A stretch of 9,537 nt of DNA from JBEKYH01 sp049511115 (GCA_049511115.1 JBEKYH010000166.1:1-9537); one strand, 5' to 3'; shown: positions 1 through 7,787, numbered from the stretch's first letter. Numbers and translations are program-made. Notes: generated by a model from the sequence alone, not told the origin.

Positions 1-413
1 AAGACTTTCACGCAGTGCGGCGAGAGTTTCTCGGGGAAAAAGCAGGCGCCGCTGACGTTGAGGAAAATATCCGCACTGGCGGCGACGCGATCGAACGCAT
101 CGGCGCTCATGCCATAGCGTTTGTCGTGGAGGAGAATGTAGTGCCACTTGTCGGCCAGGTCGCGAGCGTGGGCGGAAAAGAAATCGTGGAAAAATTGCAG
201 GGTATATTGGGGATTATCGGTGGCGCTGCGCTCAACGGGGTTGAAGGGCCAGACCCAGGTGTCCTCGTAGTAGTAAACTTCGTGGCCGAGTTCGTGCAGC
301 CCCAGCAGGTAATGAAAATAGTCCCACGCCACGCCGCCCAGGGGGAACTGGCCGACCAGTCCGCCGACAATAATGCGGAGCTTTTCGCTGGCTGACCTAG
401 ACCTTGGCGTCAA
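1..413 (-). CDS. Putative GT-B-like glycosyltransferase, N-terminal part (runs off left edge)
   Basis: This frame is open from a TTG at 413 down to base 1, giving about 137 residues with no stop; the C-terminus lies outside the window. I chose the TTG because GGAGG (bases 424-420, minus strand) sits six bases upstream and no ATG is available near the conserved start. The N-terminus reads MTPRSRSASEKLRIIVGGLV, a beta strand and glycine turn, followed by GQFPLGGVAWDYFHYLLGL and a GHEVYYYEDTW segment. That is the first beta-alpha-beta unit of GT-B enzymes, and I recall similar 'GQ-PLGGV-WDY' N-termini in bacterial proteins annotated as glycosyltransferases. A later segment (ADIFLNVSGACF, residues about 115-126) fits another Rossmann strand and loop. 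No signal peptide or membrane helix is visible, so it is probably cytosolic. It overlaps the end of the ABC exporter gene by 17 bases, which suggests translational coupling. Substrate unknown; catalytic residues are not in view. Confidence 0.72.
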   Translation of the reverse strand, partial: MTPRSRSASEKLRIIVGGLVGQFPLGGVAWDYFHYLLGLHELGHEVYYYEDTWVWPFNPVERSATDNPQYTLQFFHDFFSAHARDLADKWHYILLHDKRYGMSADAFDRVAASADIFLNVSGACFFPEKLSPHCVKV

Positions 414-2235
414 CGGGTTCCTCCAGTTTGAATTGATGTTTGGCCATCTCGAAATAAAGGCCGTGCATGGCGATAAGCTGATCGTGCGTGCCGCGCTCGG
501 CGAGAGCGCCGTCGTCCATGACGAATATCTGATCGCAATCAGAAACGGTGCTGAGACGGTGGCTGACCAGGATGATGGTGCGCTGGCCCTTCAGGGCGCG
601 GAGCGTCTGGACAATCATCGCCTCATGCTGGGGGTCGAGTGCGCTGGTCGGCTCATCCAGGACGAGGATGCTCGCTTCGGTGAGCAACGCGCGGGCGATG
701 CCGATGCGCTGGCGCTGCCCGCCGGAGAGAGTGACGCCGCTTTCGCCGATGCGGGTTTGATATTTCTCCGGCAGTTTTTCAATGAAATCCGCCGCCCCGG
801 CCAACTCAGCGGCTTTGGCGATCTGTTTCGCGTCAGCATGCGGCCGGCCGTAGGCGATGTTCTCGGCGACCGTCGCCGGGAGCACGGCGTTTTCCTGCAA
901 CACCAGCGCGACATGGCGGCGGAGATCTTTGAGTTTCACCTGCCGCAGGTCGTTGCCGTCGAGTCTGAGCGCGCCGCTGGTCGGATCGTAGAAGCGCGGC
1001 AGAAGATTAAGGAGCGTGGTCTTGCCGACGCCGCTGGAGCCGACGAAGGCGACCATCTGGCCGGGTTCGATCGTGGCGCACAGATCGCGAAGGACCGGCT
1101 CGCCCGTGCGGTATTCAAAGCCGACGTGATCGAGTTCCAGAACGCGCGCCTTGGGAGGAAGGGCGATGGCGTTGGGGGCGTCGGCAATGGTGACATCGCG
1201 ATCGAGGACATCAAAGACGCGCTGCGCGCCGGCGACGCCGCCCTGCAGGCTCGAGCCGCTGCCGCTGAGCTTGTTGAGCGGGCCGTAAAGCTGGCTGAGG
1301 TAGGCAAGGAAAATGGAGAGCTTGCCGATGGTGAAGCCGTCCGGGTTGTGAAGAACGAACTTATCGCGCCAGGCCATCCAGCCGCCGTAGCCGAAAATGA
1401 CCGCCCCGCCCACGCCGAAGATGGCGCCGAGAATAAGCCAATAGACGACTTCCTCCCAATGCAGTTTCAGCCACGTCTGCACGGATTGGCCGACGGTATC
1501 GTGAAAGTGGGCCAGTTCCTCCGCCTCGCGGCCGTAGGCCTGCACAAGTTCAATCGACGAAACCGAGCGCTGAATCGCGGTTGTCAGGCGCGACTCCGCC
1601 TCCTTGGCGGCCATGGATTTGTCGCGAAAGATTCTGCCGTAATGAGAGCTCGCCCACAGGACCGGCGGCGCGACGGCCAGGGCCACGAGCGTCAATTGCC
1701 AATTCGTGCAGAGCATTGTCCAGGTCATCAGCAAAAGCGTGAGGACGCTGATAAGGATGGTTTGCACGAACAGGTTGAGGATGGTCTGGAATCCGAAGGC
1801 ATCGTAACTGAGGCGATAAATCGCATCCCCCTGCGGCTGGCTGCGATGATAGGCAACTTGCAGCTCCTGCAGTTTTCGGAACAGTTCGCAGCGGACTTTC
1901 ATCAGACCCTGATAGCCGACTTTGATGCCCAGGAGCGTCTGCACCATGCTCAGCACTTCCTGCCCCAGGCGAAGGAGCAGGGTAATCGCCGCTAATGCGA
2001 TCACCTGCCCGGGAATCGATTGCGGCGCGAAATGAAAGAAGAGCCGATATTCCCACAAACCGGGATGGGTGGAGCCGAACACGCTGTCCATGGCGATTGC
2101 CAGAGGGAACGCGCTGAGCACGCCAAGTTCGACGCCAATCGACATAAGGGCAACTTGCAGCAAAATTCGCGGCTGACTGTCGCGAAAGTACGAGAGCGCG
2201 CGGGCGTAAAAGGTAATGGACTGTTTCCAGGTCAT
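397..2235 (-). CDS. ABC exporter half-transporter, fused membrane and ATPase domains (MsbA/NdvA type)
   Basis: A 612-residue protein, the usual length for a type IV (ABCB-like) exporter half that works as a dimer in the inner membrane. Residues 1-330 form the membrane domain, with hydrophobic segments near 22-48, 76-92, 150-172, 178-195 and 264-286. Residues 365-600 are the ATPase: Walker A GSSGVGKT (399-406), Q-loop Gln447, signature LSGGQ (503-507), Walker B ILVLDEP (523-529, catalytic Glu528) and switch His559. All key residues are intact, so it should hydrolyse ATP. It starts at ATG 2235, 39 bp after the GH-GT2 gene, and overlaps the next gene by 17 bases; no clear ribosome binding site precedes it. 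The context suggests export of a glycan, a lipid-linked saccharide or a cyclic glucan, as NdvA/ChvA and MsbA relatives do. The substrate is inferred, and peptide or lipid export cannot be excluded. Confidence 0.93.
   Translation of the reverse strand: MTWKQSITFYARALSYFRDSQPRILLQVALMSIGVELGVLSAFPLAIAMDSVFGSTHPGLWEYRLFFHFAPQSIPGQVIALAAITLLLRLGQEVLSMVQTLLGIKVGYQGLMKVRCELFRKLQELQVAYHRSQPQGDAIYRLSYDAFGFQTILNLFVQTILISVLTLLLMTWTMLCTNWQLTLVALAVAPPVLWASSHYGRIFRDKSMAAKEAESRLTTAIQRSVSSIELVQAYGREAEELAHFHDTVGQSVQTWLKLHWEEVVYWLILGAIFGVGGAVIFGYGGWMAWRDKFVLHNPDGFTIGKLSIFLAYLSQLYGPLNKLSGSGSSLQGGVAGAQRVFDVLDRDVTIADAPNAIALPPKARVLELDHVGFEYRTGEPVLRDLCATIEPGQMVAFVGSSGVGKTTLLNLLPRFYDPTSGALRLDGNDLRQVKLKDLRRHVALVLQENAVLPATVAENIAYGRPHADAKQIAKAAELAGAADFIEKLPEKYQTRIGESGVTLSGGQRQRIGIARALLTEASILVLDEPTSALDPQHEAMIVQTLRALKGQRTIILVSHRLSTVSDCDQIFVMDDGALAERGTHDQLIAMHGLYFEMAKHQFKLEEPVDAKV
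413..424 (-). promoter_or_regulatory. Shine-Dalgarno site deciding a TTG start
   Basis: On the minus strand GGAGG (424-420) is followed by six bases (AACCCG) and then TTG (413-411). The site lies inside the last codons of the ABC exporter gene, which stops at 397. It supports an overlapping, translationally coupled start for the downstream glycosyltransferase-like gene. Confidence 0.65.
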
Positions 2236-2274
2236 ATGGGGATTATGAGGGAGTAGATCATATCGGAATCCGCG
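2236..2274 (-). other. Short intra-operon spacer
   Basis: Thirty-nine bases separate the stop of the GH-GT2 gene from the ATG of the ABC exporter. No terminator hairpin, promoter or good ribosome binding site is visible, consistent with cotranscription. Confidence 0.5.
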
Positions 2275-4926
2275 TCACACGGCCGTGGGAATTGGTTTGG
2301 CCGGAAGCGACGGCTCTGGCGCAGGCTGCGGTGCGGGGGCGGCGGCTTGTTTTTTCGGCGGCGTGCGCGGCACGGGGTAAAACCCGGCCCGCTCGGCGGC
2401 GGCGTCGATCAGGCCCATCACCGGGCGGGCGACTTTCCAGCGATTGAGCAGGTAAATCGTCCACCAGATGAGCGGGATCAGCACCGCCGGCCGGCTGAAG
2501 GGCCAGACGTAGCAGAGCAGCAAAACCGTCATCAGCAGGCTTGCCACCATCAACACCCGGCAGAGGTTGCTCATGGCCATGTTGACGCGCACTTTGGTCA
2601 GCAGGCCCGAGCCGTGGTGATGCTCGGTGACGGTGGAGAGGCGAATCTGCACGTAGCGGCTGCCGTAGATTTCCAAATCCCAATCGTGCCACCCGCTGTC
2701 GGCGCGGAAGCGCCAGCCGGCGACGATGACCTCGCGGCGAATCTGCTCCAGGAGAACCAACCGGTCGTGTTGATGGTGCCAATAGCGAAGGACCGCTGGA
2801 TCATGCGGGTCGATGGGGAGATCGCGCTGGCGCTCATAGCCGCTGGCCTGGCGGCGGATGACGCGGGCCTTGAGGCGCATGGAGTATCTCGCCCAGCCGC
2901 GCACGATGGGCTGGCGATAATGCAACATCGCAATGAGCGGCCGGGTAAGAAGATGCTTGTGCCGCGGCATGGGCGCTTGAATTGACGCAATGATCGCCAG
3001 ACCGATCGGAATCGCCGCCATGATGACGGCCACGCACAGGAGCGAAAGCAGCGGCAAAAAGCACAATCCCAAAATGGCGATGAAAAGATAAAGGGCGTGC
3101 CATTCCATGCTCATCAGCATCATGGCCGCCAGCGAGGCGGGGCGGCGGTAGATCGTCTGAAACAGGCCGGTCCCAAAAACGCCGTGGTAGATGACATCCG
3201 CGCCGATGCGCACGCCGAGTTGCTCGCCACCGTAGATTTTGCCGCGCCAGTGGCTGGCGCCCAGGGCGTTGAAGTGATCGGGGTGTTTGTATTTCAGCAT
3301 CGCCTCGGCGTGGCCATAACCGCGCTGCTGGTTGAGATAGGCGCGAACCGTGTTGCGCCGATAGTGCCACACCTGCGCGGCGGGGGAAAAGCCGATGGTC
3401 TGGCCCTGACCCTGGATGCGCCAGATGACATCGACATCGTCGCCGGCCTTGCGGAACTGGGGATCAAAGCCATGCACCTGCTTGAGGGCCCACGCATAAA
3501 ACGCCATGTTGCAACCCGGCACATGCTCGGCGGTGCGATCATCAAGCATTACATGCGTCGGACCGCCGGGGGCAAGCCCCACGCAATCGGCAATCCAGCT
3601 CCCTTCGTCGGGGATGAGATTCGGCCCGCCCATGCCGGCGTGCGAGCTGCGCGCAAGCGCCAGGCAGAGATAATACAGCCAATCCTCATCGGCCTCGCAG
3701 TCGCTGTCGGTGTAAACGATCACTTCGCCGACGGCGGCCTCCATGCCGACGTTGCGGGCGTATGACAATCCCATGTTGCGCTGGCGGATGTTGCGCACGC
3801 TGGGGAATTTCTGGAGGATTTCCTGCGTCTGGTCGGTTGAGCCGTCGTCAACGAAAACGACCTCGTAGTTGGGATAGCGCAGCTTCTCCATGGACCGGAG
3901 GCACGACTCGACCGTGCTGGCGCCGTTGTACGAACAGATGACGATGCTGACGCTGGGGAGCTTTTCAGGATTCGCGCCGCCGACGGCGGTTTGCGGGGCG
4001 CGGCGAAAGATATCCTGGACGGCCGCAAAGGATGGCTTGGGCTGGCGGTCACGGCTGACCAGGCCGAATGCCCAATCGGTGACGTTGTGGCCGTGGGTGA
4101 ACCATTCATCGGTGAAGCTGAAGACCATCGCCCCGGCAAGCCCCTCATCGAACACGGCCGTCAACTGCGTCGAGAGGATGCGGGCCTGCTGCTCGCAAGT
4201 GCGCTCGCGGAAAGTGTCCACGCCATATTCGCCCAGGATGAGCGGCTTCTCGCCGGCGATGTTTTGCAGCCGGGCGAGATAATTGCGGAAGATTTTCTCG
4301 TCATGCAGGTAAACGTTGAAGCAAACGAAGTCGATCCCGCGCGGCTGGAGATATTCAGTGGTCGGGAAATTCGCGAAAGTCACCAGGCAATCGGGCGCCT
4401 CGCCTTTGGCGAGTTCCGCGAGGTCGTCGATGAATTCCTCGACTTTAGCCGCGCCCATAAAGCGCACCAGGTCCGGCGGGATTTCATTGACGACACTGAG
4501 CGCAAAAAGGGCCGGATGATTGCCGCAGGCGCGTGCCGCATTTCGCACGGCCGCGCGACCCTGGCGTCTTAAATCACTGTCATTGATGAAATCCAGGTTC
4601 TTCGGCCAGGCGATATCGAGCAGAATTTTCAGGCCATAATCCTGGGCCATGTCCAGCAGCCACGTCGGCGGCATGTGATAAAGGCGAACGCAGTTGCCGC
4701 CGAGTTCGCGGATCTGCGCGAAATCGAGGCGCACCTGCGGCTTCTCCGGGAGCGATTCACCATCGGAGTTTGCCGCGAACGGCCCGTAGGTGACGCCCTT
4801 GACGTAGAACTTCTCATCCCCCAGGCGAAAGAATTTGCCATCCCGCCGCACACGCGTCGCCACGGACTCCACCCGCCGCGTCCGGCCGGAAAGCTTGGAA
4901 TGACGCTGGAGAAGGGCCAGAGGCAT
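2275..4926 (-). CDS. Glycoside hydrolase (clan GH-A-like) fused to GT2 glycosyltransferase, membrane-anchored
   Basis: An 883-residue fusion. Residues 30-310 resemble a GH-A TIM barrel (GH2 C-domain or GH5-like): KFYVKGVTYGPF opens it, the acid/base motif VVNEIP carries Asn147-Glu148, and the nucleophile motif LGEYG carries Glu233. Residues 324-560 are a GT2 domain: SIVICSYNG, VDDGS (Asp360-Asp361), DSD (407-409), acceptor-side GCNMAF (471-476), GDD (495-497) and QQRGYG (533-538). Hydrophobic segments lie at about 611-650 and at 789-808 and 812-829. The stretch between them includes GWHDWDLEIYGS (745-756), a pattern I recall from other bacterial GT2 proteins. The tail is Pro/Ala-rich. There is no signal peptide, so both catalytic domains are probably cytosolic. 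I chose ATG 4926 because the frame extends to 5169 only through unlikely sequence that overlaps the divergent gene; GTG codons at 4872, 4863 and 4851 are alternatives. It is the first gene of the glycan operon. The sugar is unknown. Confidence 0.9.
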   Translation of the reverse strand: MPLALLQRHSKLSGRTRRVESVATRVRRDGKFFRLGDEKFYVKGVTYGPFAANSDGESLPEKPQVRLDFAQIRELGGNCVRLYHMPPTWLLDMAQDYGLKILLDIAWPKNLDFINDSDLRRQGRAAVRNAARACGNHPALFALSVVNEIPPDLVRFMGAAKVEEFIDDLAELAKGEAPDCLVTFANFPTTEYLQPRGIDFVCFNVYLHDEKIFRNYLARLQNIAGEKPLILGEYGVDTFRERTCEQQARILSTQLTAVFDEGLAGAMVFSFTDEWFTHGHNVTDWAFGLVSRDRQPKPSFAAVQDIFRRAPQTAVGGANPEKLPSVSIVICSYNGASTVESCLRSMEKLRYPNYEVVFVDDGSTDQTQEILQKFPSVRNIRQRNMGLSYARNVGMEAAVGEVIVYTDSDCEADEDWLYYLCLALARSSHAGMGGPNLIPDEGSWIADCVGLAPGGPTHVMLDDRTAEHVPGCNMAFYAWALKQVHGFDPQFRKAGDDVDVIWRIQGQGQTIGFSPAAQVWHYRRNTVRAYLNQQRGYGHAEAMLKYKHPDHFNALGASHWRGKIYGGEQLGVRIGADVIYHGVFGTGLFQTIYRRPASLAAMMLMSMEWHALYLFIAILGLCFLPLLSLLCVAVIMAAIPIGLAIIASIQAPMPRHKHLLTRPLIAMLHYRQPIVRGWARYSMRLKARVIRRQASGYERQRDLPIDPHDPAVLRYWHHQHDRLVLLEQIRREVIVAGWRFRADSGWHDWDLEIYGSRYVQIRLSTVTEHHHGSGLLTKVRVNMAMSNLCRVLMVASLLMTVLLLCYVWPFSRPAVLIPLIWWTIYLLNRWKVARPVMGLIDAAAERAGFYPVPRTPPKKQAAAPAPQPAPEPSLPAKPIPTAV

Positions 4927-4936
4927 GATGAACCGT

Positions 4937-4966
4937 ATTGTAATGCGAAAATCGCAGATCGGCGAA
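4937..4966 (-). promoter_or_regulatory. Candidate promoter for the glycan operon
   Basis: On the minus strand TACAAT (4942-4937) matches five of six bases of the sigma-70 -10 box. TTCGCC (4966-4961), 18 bases upstream, is a weak -35. The predicted start lies only a few bases before ATG 4926, so the mRNA would be leaderless or nearly so, in line with the missing ribosome binding site. Alternatively the true start codon is a downstream GTG. Confidence 0.3.
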
Positions 4967-4995
4967 TTTGGCCCCGGCCATATTGAGTGTATATT
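4967..4995 (+). promoter_or_regulatory. Candidate promoter for the protease gene
   Basis: TATATT (4990-4995) is a plausible -10 box. A poor -35 (TTTGGC, 4967-4972) lies 17 bases upstream. Transcription would start near 5002 and leave a leader of about 55 bases. Judged by eye only. Confidence 0.3.
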
Positions 4996-5056
4996 CCAAT
5001 TGAGGGAAAGAGGCTTTGGTGCTCTCGAAAGCGTCCGGACCGAGCGAGAAAGAATT

Positions 5057-7720
5057 ATGCAAAGCCGAAAATGGGGGTCGCCGCGGAGGCGGCGCCTGCA
5101 ACCGCGCATCGCGGCGCTGGCCATGGCGGCCGTCGCAGCCGTGACCGGTGTCTCCCGGGGCCAATCCAATCAACAGATTATCGGACTCACCACGCTGCTG
5201 AGCTTGGATCCGACCCTTACCGGTTCAGGCGTCACCGTGGGCCAGGCCGAGGCGGACGTTAACGGCACGGGAACCAACTCCTTTGAGGTGAGCCCCGCCT
5301 ACGTCGGGCAGCCTGCCAGCCTCTTCACTTATTACGATGACAACGGAAACGTCACCACGTCCTATAACTCATCGCAAGGGTCGGCCCATGCCAACAACGT
5401 CGGCGCTCTCTTCTACGGAACCACCGGCAGCGGCGTCGCGACGGGCGTAGCCCATGTGGACAATTATTCGGCTGACTACTTTGCCGGCACCATCATCAGC
5501 AATCTCGTGCAGATTAACGACGCCGTCGTGAATGAGAGCTTTATCTTCGCGGAGAACGCCGACACTCCGCTCACCGTTTCCGACCAGGAGGAGACGGACA
5601 CGGCCTATGACAATTATATTGATGAGTTCGGAACGATCATCGTTTCCGCAATCGGCAACGCGGGCGCGTTCCCCAATCCCAATGCCCCCGGAACGGCGTA
5701 CAACGGCATCGGCGTGGCCGCCTATCCAGGGCCGGTGAGCGTCGGGCCGACCATCGATAACTTCCGCAGCAAGCCGGACATCACCGCCCCGGGAACGGCG
5801 ACGAGCTACACCACGCCGCTGGTTTCAGGCGCCGCGGCGATCCTTGTTCAGGCGGGGGCGCGCGGCGACGGGGGAAGCTCGGCGCAGACGGAACAAAACG
5901 CGGTCGATTCACGCACGGTCAAGGCGCTGCTCCTCAACGGAGCAAACAAGCAATCCGTGCACTTTTCGCGCACGCCGGTCGCGCCGCTCGATCCCGTGAA
6001 CGGGTCGGGGATGCTCAACGTCTACAACGCCTACGAGCAACTTGTCGGCGGGCAGCAAACACCCACTCAGATTGATGGTACGGCGGCGTTGGGTGCAGCG
6101 CATCCGGCCATTTCCTCTGGCGTCATCACCGCGCCAGCCGGGTGGGACTTTGACGGGTTGACCAGTTCGGCAACGAGCGACGCCTATGCCAATTACGTGT
6201 TCCAGCCGACGCAGAACTCGCTGACCGCGACGATCGATTGGAACCGGCAACTAAATCTCAATCCCAACATCCTCAGCCTGGGGATCAACAACCTGGATTT
6301 ATTCCTTTATGACGCGACCGCCAATCGCCTGCTGGATTGGAGCGACAGCGTCGTGGATAACGTCCAGGATATCTACGACACGAATCTCATCCCGGGCGAC
6401 GTTTACGATCTCCAGGTCCTGAAGGTCGGCGGCGCCGCCGGCGTCACCAGCGGCGTCATCAGCGATAGCGAGACTTACGCACTGGCCTATAGTTTCGCTG
6501 CCGCCCCTACCGGCGCAATCGTGCAATCCGCCGTCTGGAATAGCGCCGCTACGGGAAGCTGGACCAATTCCGCCAACTGGTACAACGGTCTGGTCCCCGG
6601 CCAGGCCCAGCAGACGGCTAATTTCACCGATGCCATCACCGGCCCGACGACGGTTACGCTGAATCAGAACTTCACCGTCGGCGAGATCAATTTTGATAGT
6701 GCCAATGCCTATACGATCGCCCCCGGAACCAGCGGATCACTTACCCTCGACAACGGCGGCGCTTCGGCGGCCGCCTCCATCACCGACTCCGGCGGCAGCC
6801 ATTTCATTACCGCGCCCGTGGCGTTGAATTCCAGTGCGATCTTTACCGTGGGCAATGCCGGCGACACGCTCACGATCTCCGGCCCGATTAGCGGCGGCGG
6901 CTCGCTCACCACCGCGGGCGCGGGAACTTTGACCCTCAGCGGCTCCAACACCTATACCGGCTCGACCACCGCGCGCAGCGGCACGCTCGTAATCGGCGCG
7001 GCCAGCGCCGTGCCGAGCGGCAACGCGCTGACCGTCGGAACCGCCGTCACCACGGCGACGGCCCGGCTCGCTCCCGGCATCGGCGCCGTGCAGGTCTCGT
7101 CACTCACCATCAATTCGGGGTCAACCCTCGATATCACCAATAACGAGCTTGTCATCAATTACGGCTCAGCCGCCAACGATCCGGCCTCTACGATTCGCGG
7201 CTACCTGACCAGCGGTTATGGCCTGGACACATGGACCGGCCCCGGCATCTCCAGCAGCGCTGCGGCCACCAATGCGGGACTTTACGCCGTCGGATACGCC
7301 GATGGAAACGTGGATGCGGGAACTCCCGCGCAGGCCAATCAGGTCGTCGTCAAATACACCCTGGCCGGCGACGCCAACCTGGACGGCATCGTGAACTTCG
7401 CCGATTTGCTGGTGGTCGCGCAGAATTTCAATCGCTCCAACAGCAATGGCAATCCAATCGATTGGGCCGACGGCGACTTCAACTATGACAACACGGTCAA
7501 TTTCGCCGATCTGCTGCTGGTGGCGCAGAATTTCAACAAAACGCTGACCGCGAGCCAGCTTGCACAAGTGCCACAATCGTTCAGCGCGGATTGGAATCTG
7601 GCGCTGGCAGAGGTGCAGAATAGCCAAACCAATAATGTGCCCGAACCAGCGTCGGTCGGCGTAATGGCGATGGCCGCGGCAGGGCTGCTGGCGCGGCGGA
7701 GAAGGCGCGGCGGGCGGTAA
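5057..7720 (+). CDS. Secreted subtilase-like (S8) protein with beta repeat, dockerin pair and PEP-CTERM tag
   Basis: An 887-residue exported protein. Residues 1-35 are a signal peptide with a very basic n-region and hydrophobic AALAMAAVAAVTGV core; this is why I start at ATG 5057 (weak upstream GAGAAAGA) rather than at 4925, which overlaps the divergent gene. Residues 50-330 resemble an S8 peptidase: GSGVTVGQAEAD where the catalytic Asp normally sits (Glu65 appears to take its place), His111, oxyanion-hole Asn201 in SAIGNAG, and Ser250 in TSYTTPLVSGAAA. The domain is shorter than many subtilases. Residues about 600-652 match an autotransporter-associated beta-strand repeat (GSLTTAGAGTLTLSG). 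Residues 770-827 hold two type I dockerin repeats (GDANLDGIVNFADLL and GDFNYDNTVNFADLL) with calcium-loop Asp/Asn residues. Residues 861-887 are a PEP-CTERM tag: VPEPAS, a short hydrophobic stretch and RRRRR. It is presumably processed by an exosortase not found here. Proteolytic activity is uncertain. Confidence 0.88.
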   Translation: MQSRKWGSPRRRRLQPRIAALAMAAVAAVTGVSRGQSNQQIIGLTTLLSLDPTLTGSGVTVGQAEADVNGTGTNSFEVSPAYVGQPASLFTYYDDNGNVTTSYNSSQGSAHANNVGALFYGTTGSGVATGVAHVDNYSADYFAGTIISNLVQINDAVVNESFIFAENADTPLTVSDQEETDTAYDNYIDEFGTIIVSAIGNAGAFPNPNAPGTAYNGIGVAAYPGPVSVGPTIDNFRSKPDITAPGTATSYTTPLVSGAAAILVQAGARGDGGSSAQTEQNAVDSRTVKALLLNGANKQSVHFSRTPVAPLDPVNGSGMLNVYNAYEQLVGGQQTPTQIDGTAALGAAHPAISSGVITAPAGWDFDGLTSSATSDAYANYVFQPTQNSLTATIDWNRQLNLNPNILSLGINNLDLFLYDATANRLLDWSDSVVDNVQDIYDTNLIPGDVYDLQVLKVGGAAGVTSGVISDSETYALAYSFAAAPTGAIVQSAVWNSAATGSWTNSANWYNGLVPGQAQQTANFTDAITGPTTVTLNQNFTVGEINFDSANAYTIAPGTSGSLTLDNGGASAAASITDSGGSHFITAPVALNSSAIFTVGNAGDTLTISGPISGGGSLTTAGAGTLTLSGSNTYTGSTTARSGTLVIGAASAVPSGNALTVGTAVTTATARLAPGIGAVQVSSLTINSGSTLDITNNELVINYGSAANDPASTIRGYLTSGYGLDTWTGPGISSSAAATNAGLYAVGYADGNVDAGTPAQANQVVVKYTLAGDANLDGIVNFADLLVVAQNFNRSNSNGNPIDWADGDFNYDNTVNFADLLLVAQNFNKTLTASQLAQVPQSFSADWNLALAEVQNSQTNNVPEPASVGVMAMAAAGLLARRRRRGGR
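7364..7537 (+). other. Type I dockerin repeat pair (domain within the protease gene)
   Basis: Two similar units, residues 770-791 and 806-827, each hold a calcium loop (Asp772/Asn774/Asp776/Asp783 and Asp807/Asn809/Asp811/Asp818) followed by a VNFADLL-VAQNFN helix. They are also similar at DNA level, which suggests internal duplication. Dockerins bind cohesin domains in cellulosomes. In Planctomycetes they occur in many secreted proteins and the partner is usually unknown. Confidence 0.85.
7637..7717 (+). other. PEP-CTERM sorting signal (domain within the protease gene)
   Basis: The last 27 residues contain VPEPAS, a short Ala/Met/Leu-rich hydrophobic stretch and an RRRRRGGR end, the tripartite exosortase recognition signal. 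Confidence 0.88.
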
Positions 7721-7787
7721 GAACGACGCTGGTCTGCCTAAACCGCCAGTGCATCGCTTTATTAACAAACACCTAATCCAACATTCG

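Larger units (their letters stand above)
4927..5056. promoter_or_regulatory. Divergent intergenic promoter region
   Basis: This 130-bp stretch separates the leftward glycan operon from the rightward protease gene and should hold both promoters. It is more A/T-rich than the flanking coding sequence. I see no convincing operator palindrome. Candidate promoter elements are listed separately. Confidence 0.6.

Noticed and set aside
373..1995. Long open frame of 540 codons on the plus strand
   Set aside because: It is antisense to the ABC exporter, whose ATPase motifs are all intact on the minus strand; the plus-strand translation shows no domain and is a G/C-rich shadow.
4925..5056. N-terminal extension of the protease frame to ATG 4925
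   Set aside because: It would place 44 charged residues before the signal peptide and overlap the divergent gene's start codon.
4927..5169. N-terminal extension of the GH-GT2 frame upstream of ATG 4926
   Set aside because: The extra 81 residues look random, would cover the whole divergent promoter region and overlap the protease signal peptide codons; the domain begins after the 4926 start.
7728..7765. Possible intrinsic terminator after the protease gene
   Set aside because: The stem is only four to five pairs with a long loop and the T-run is interrupted; too weak to list as a terminator.
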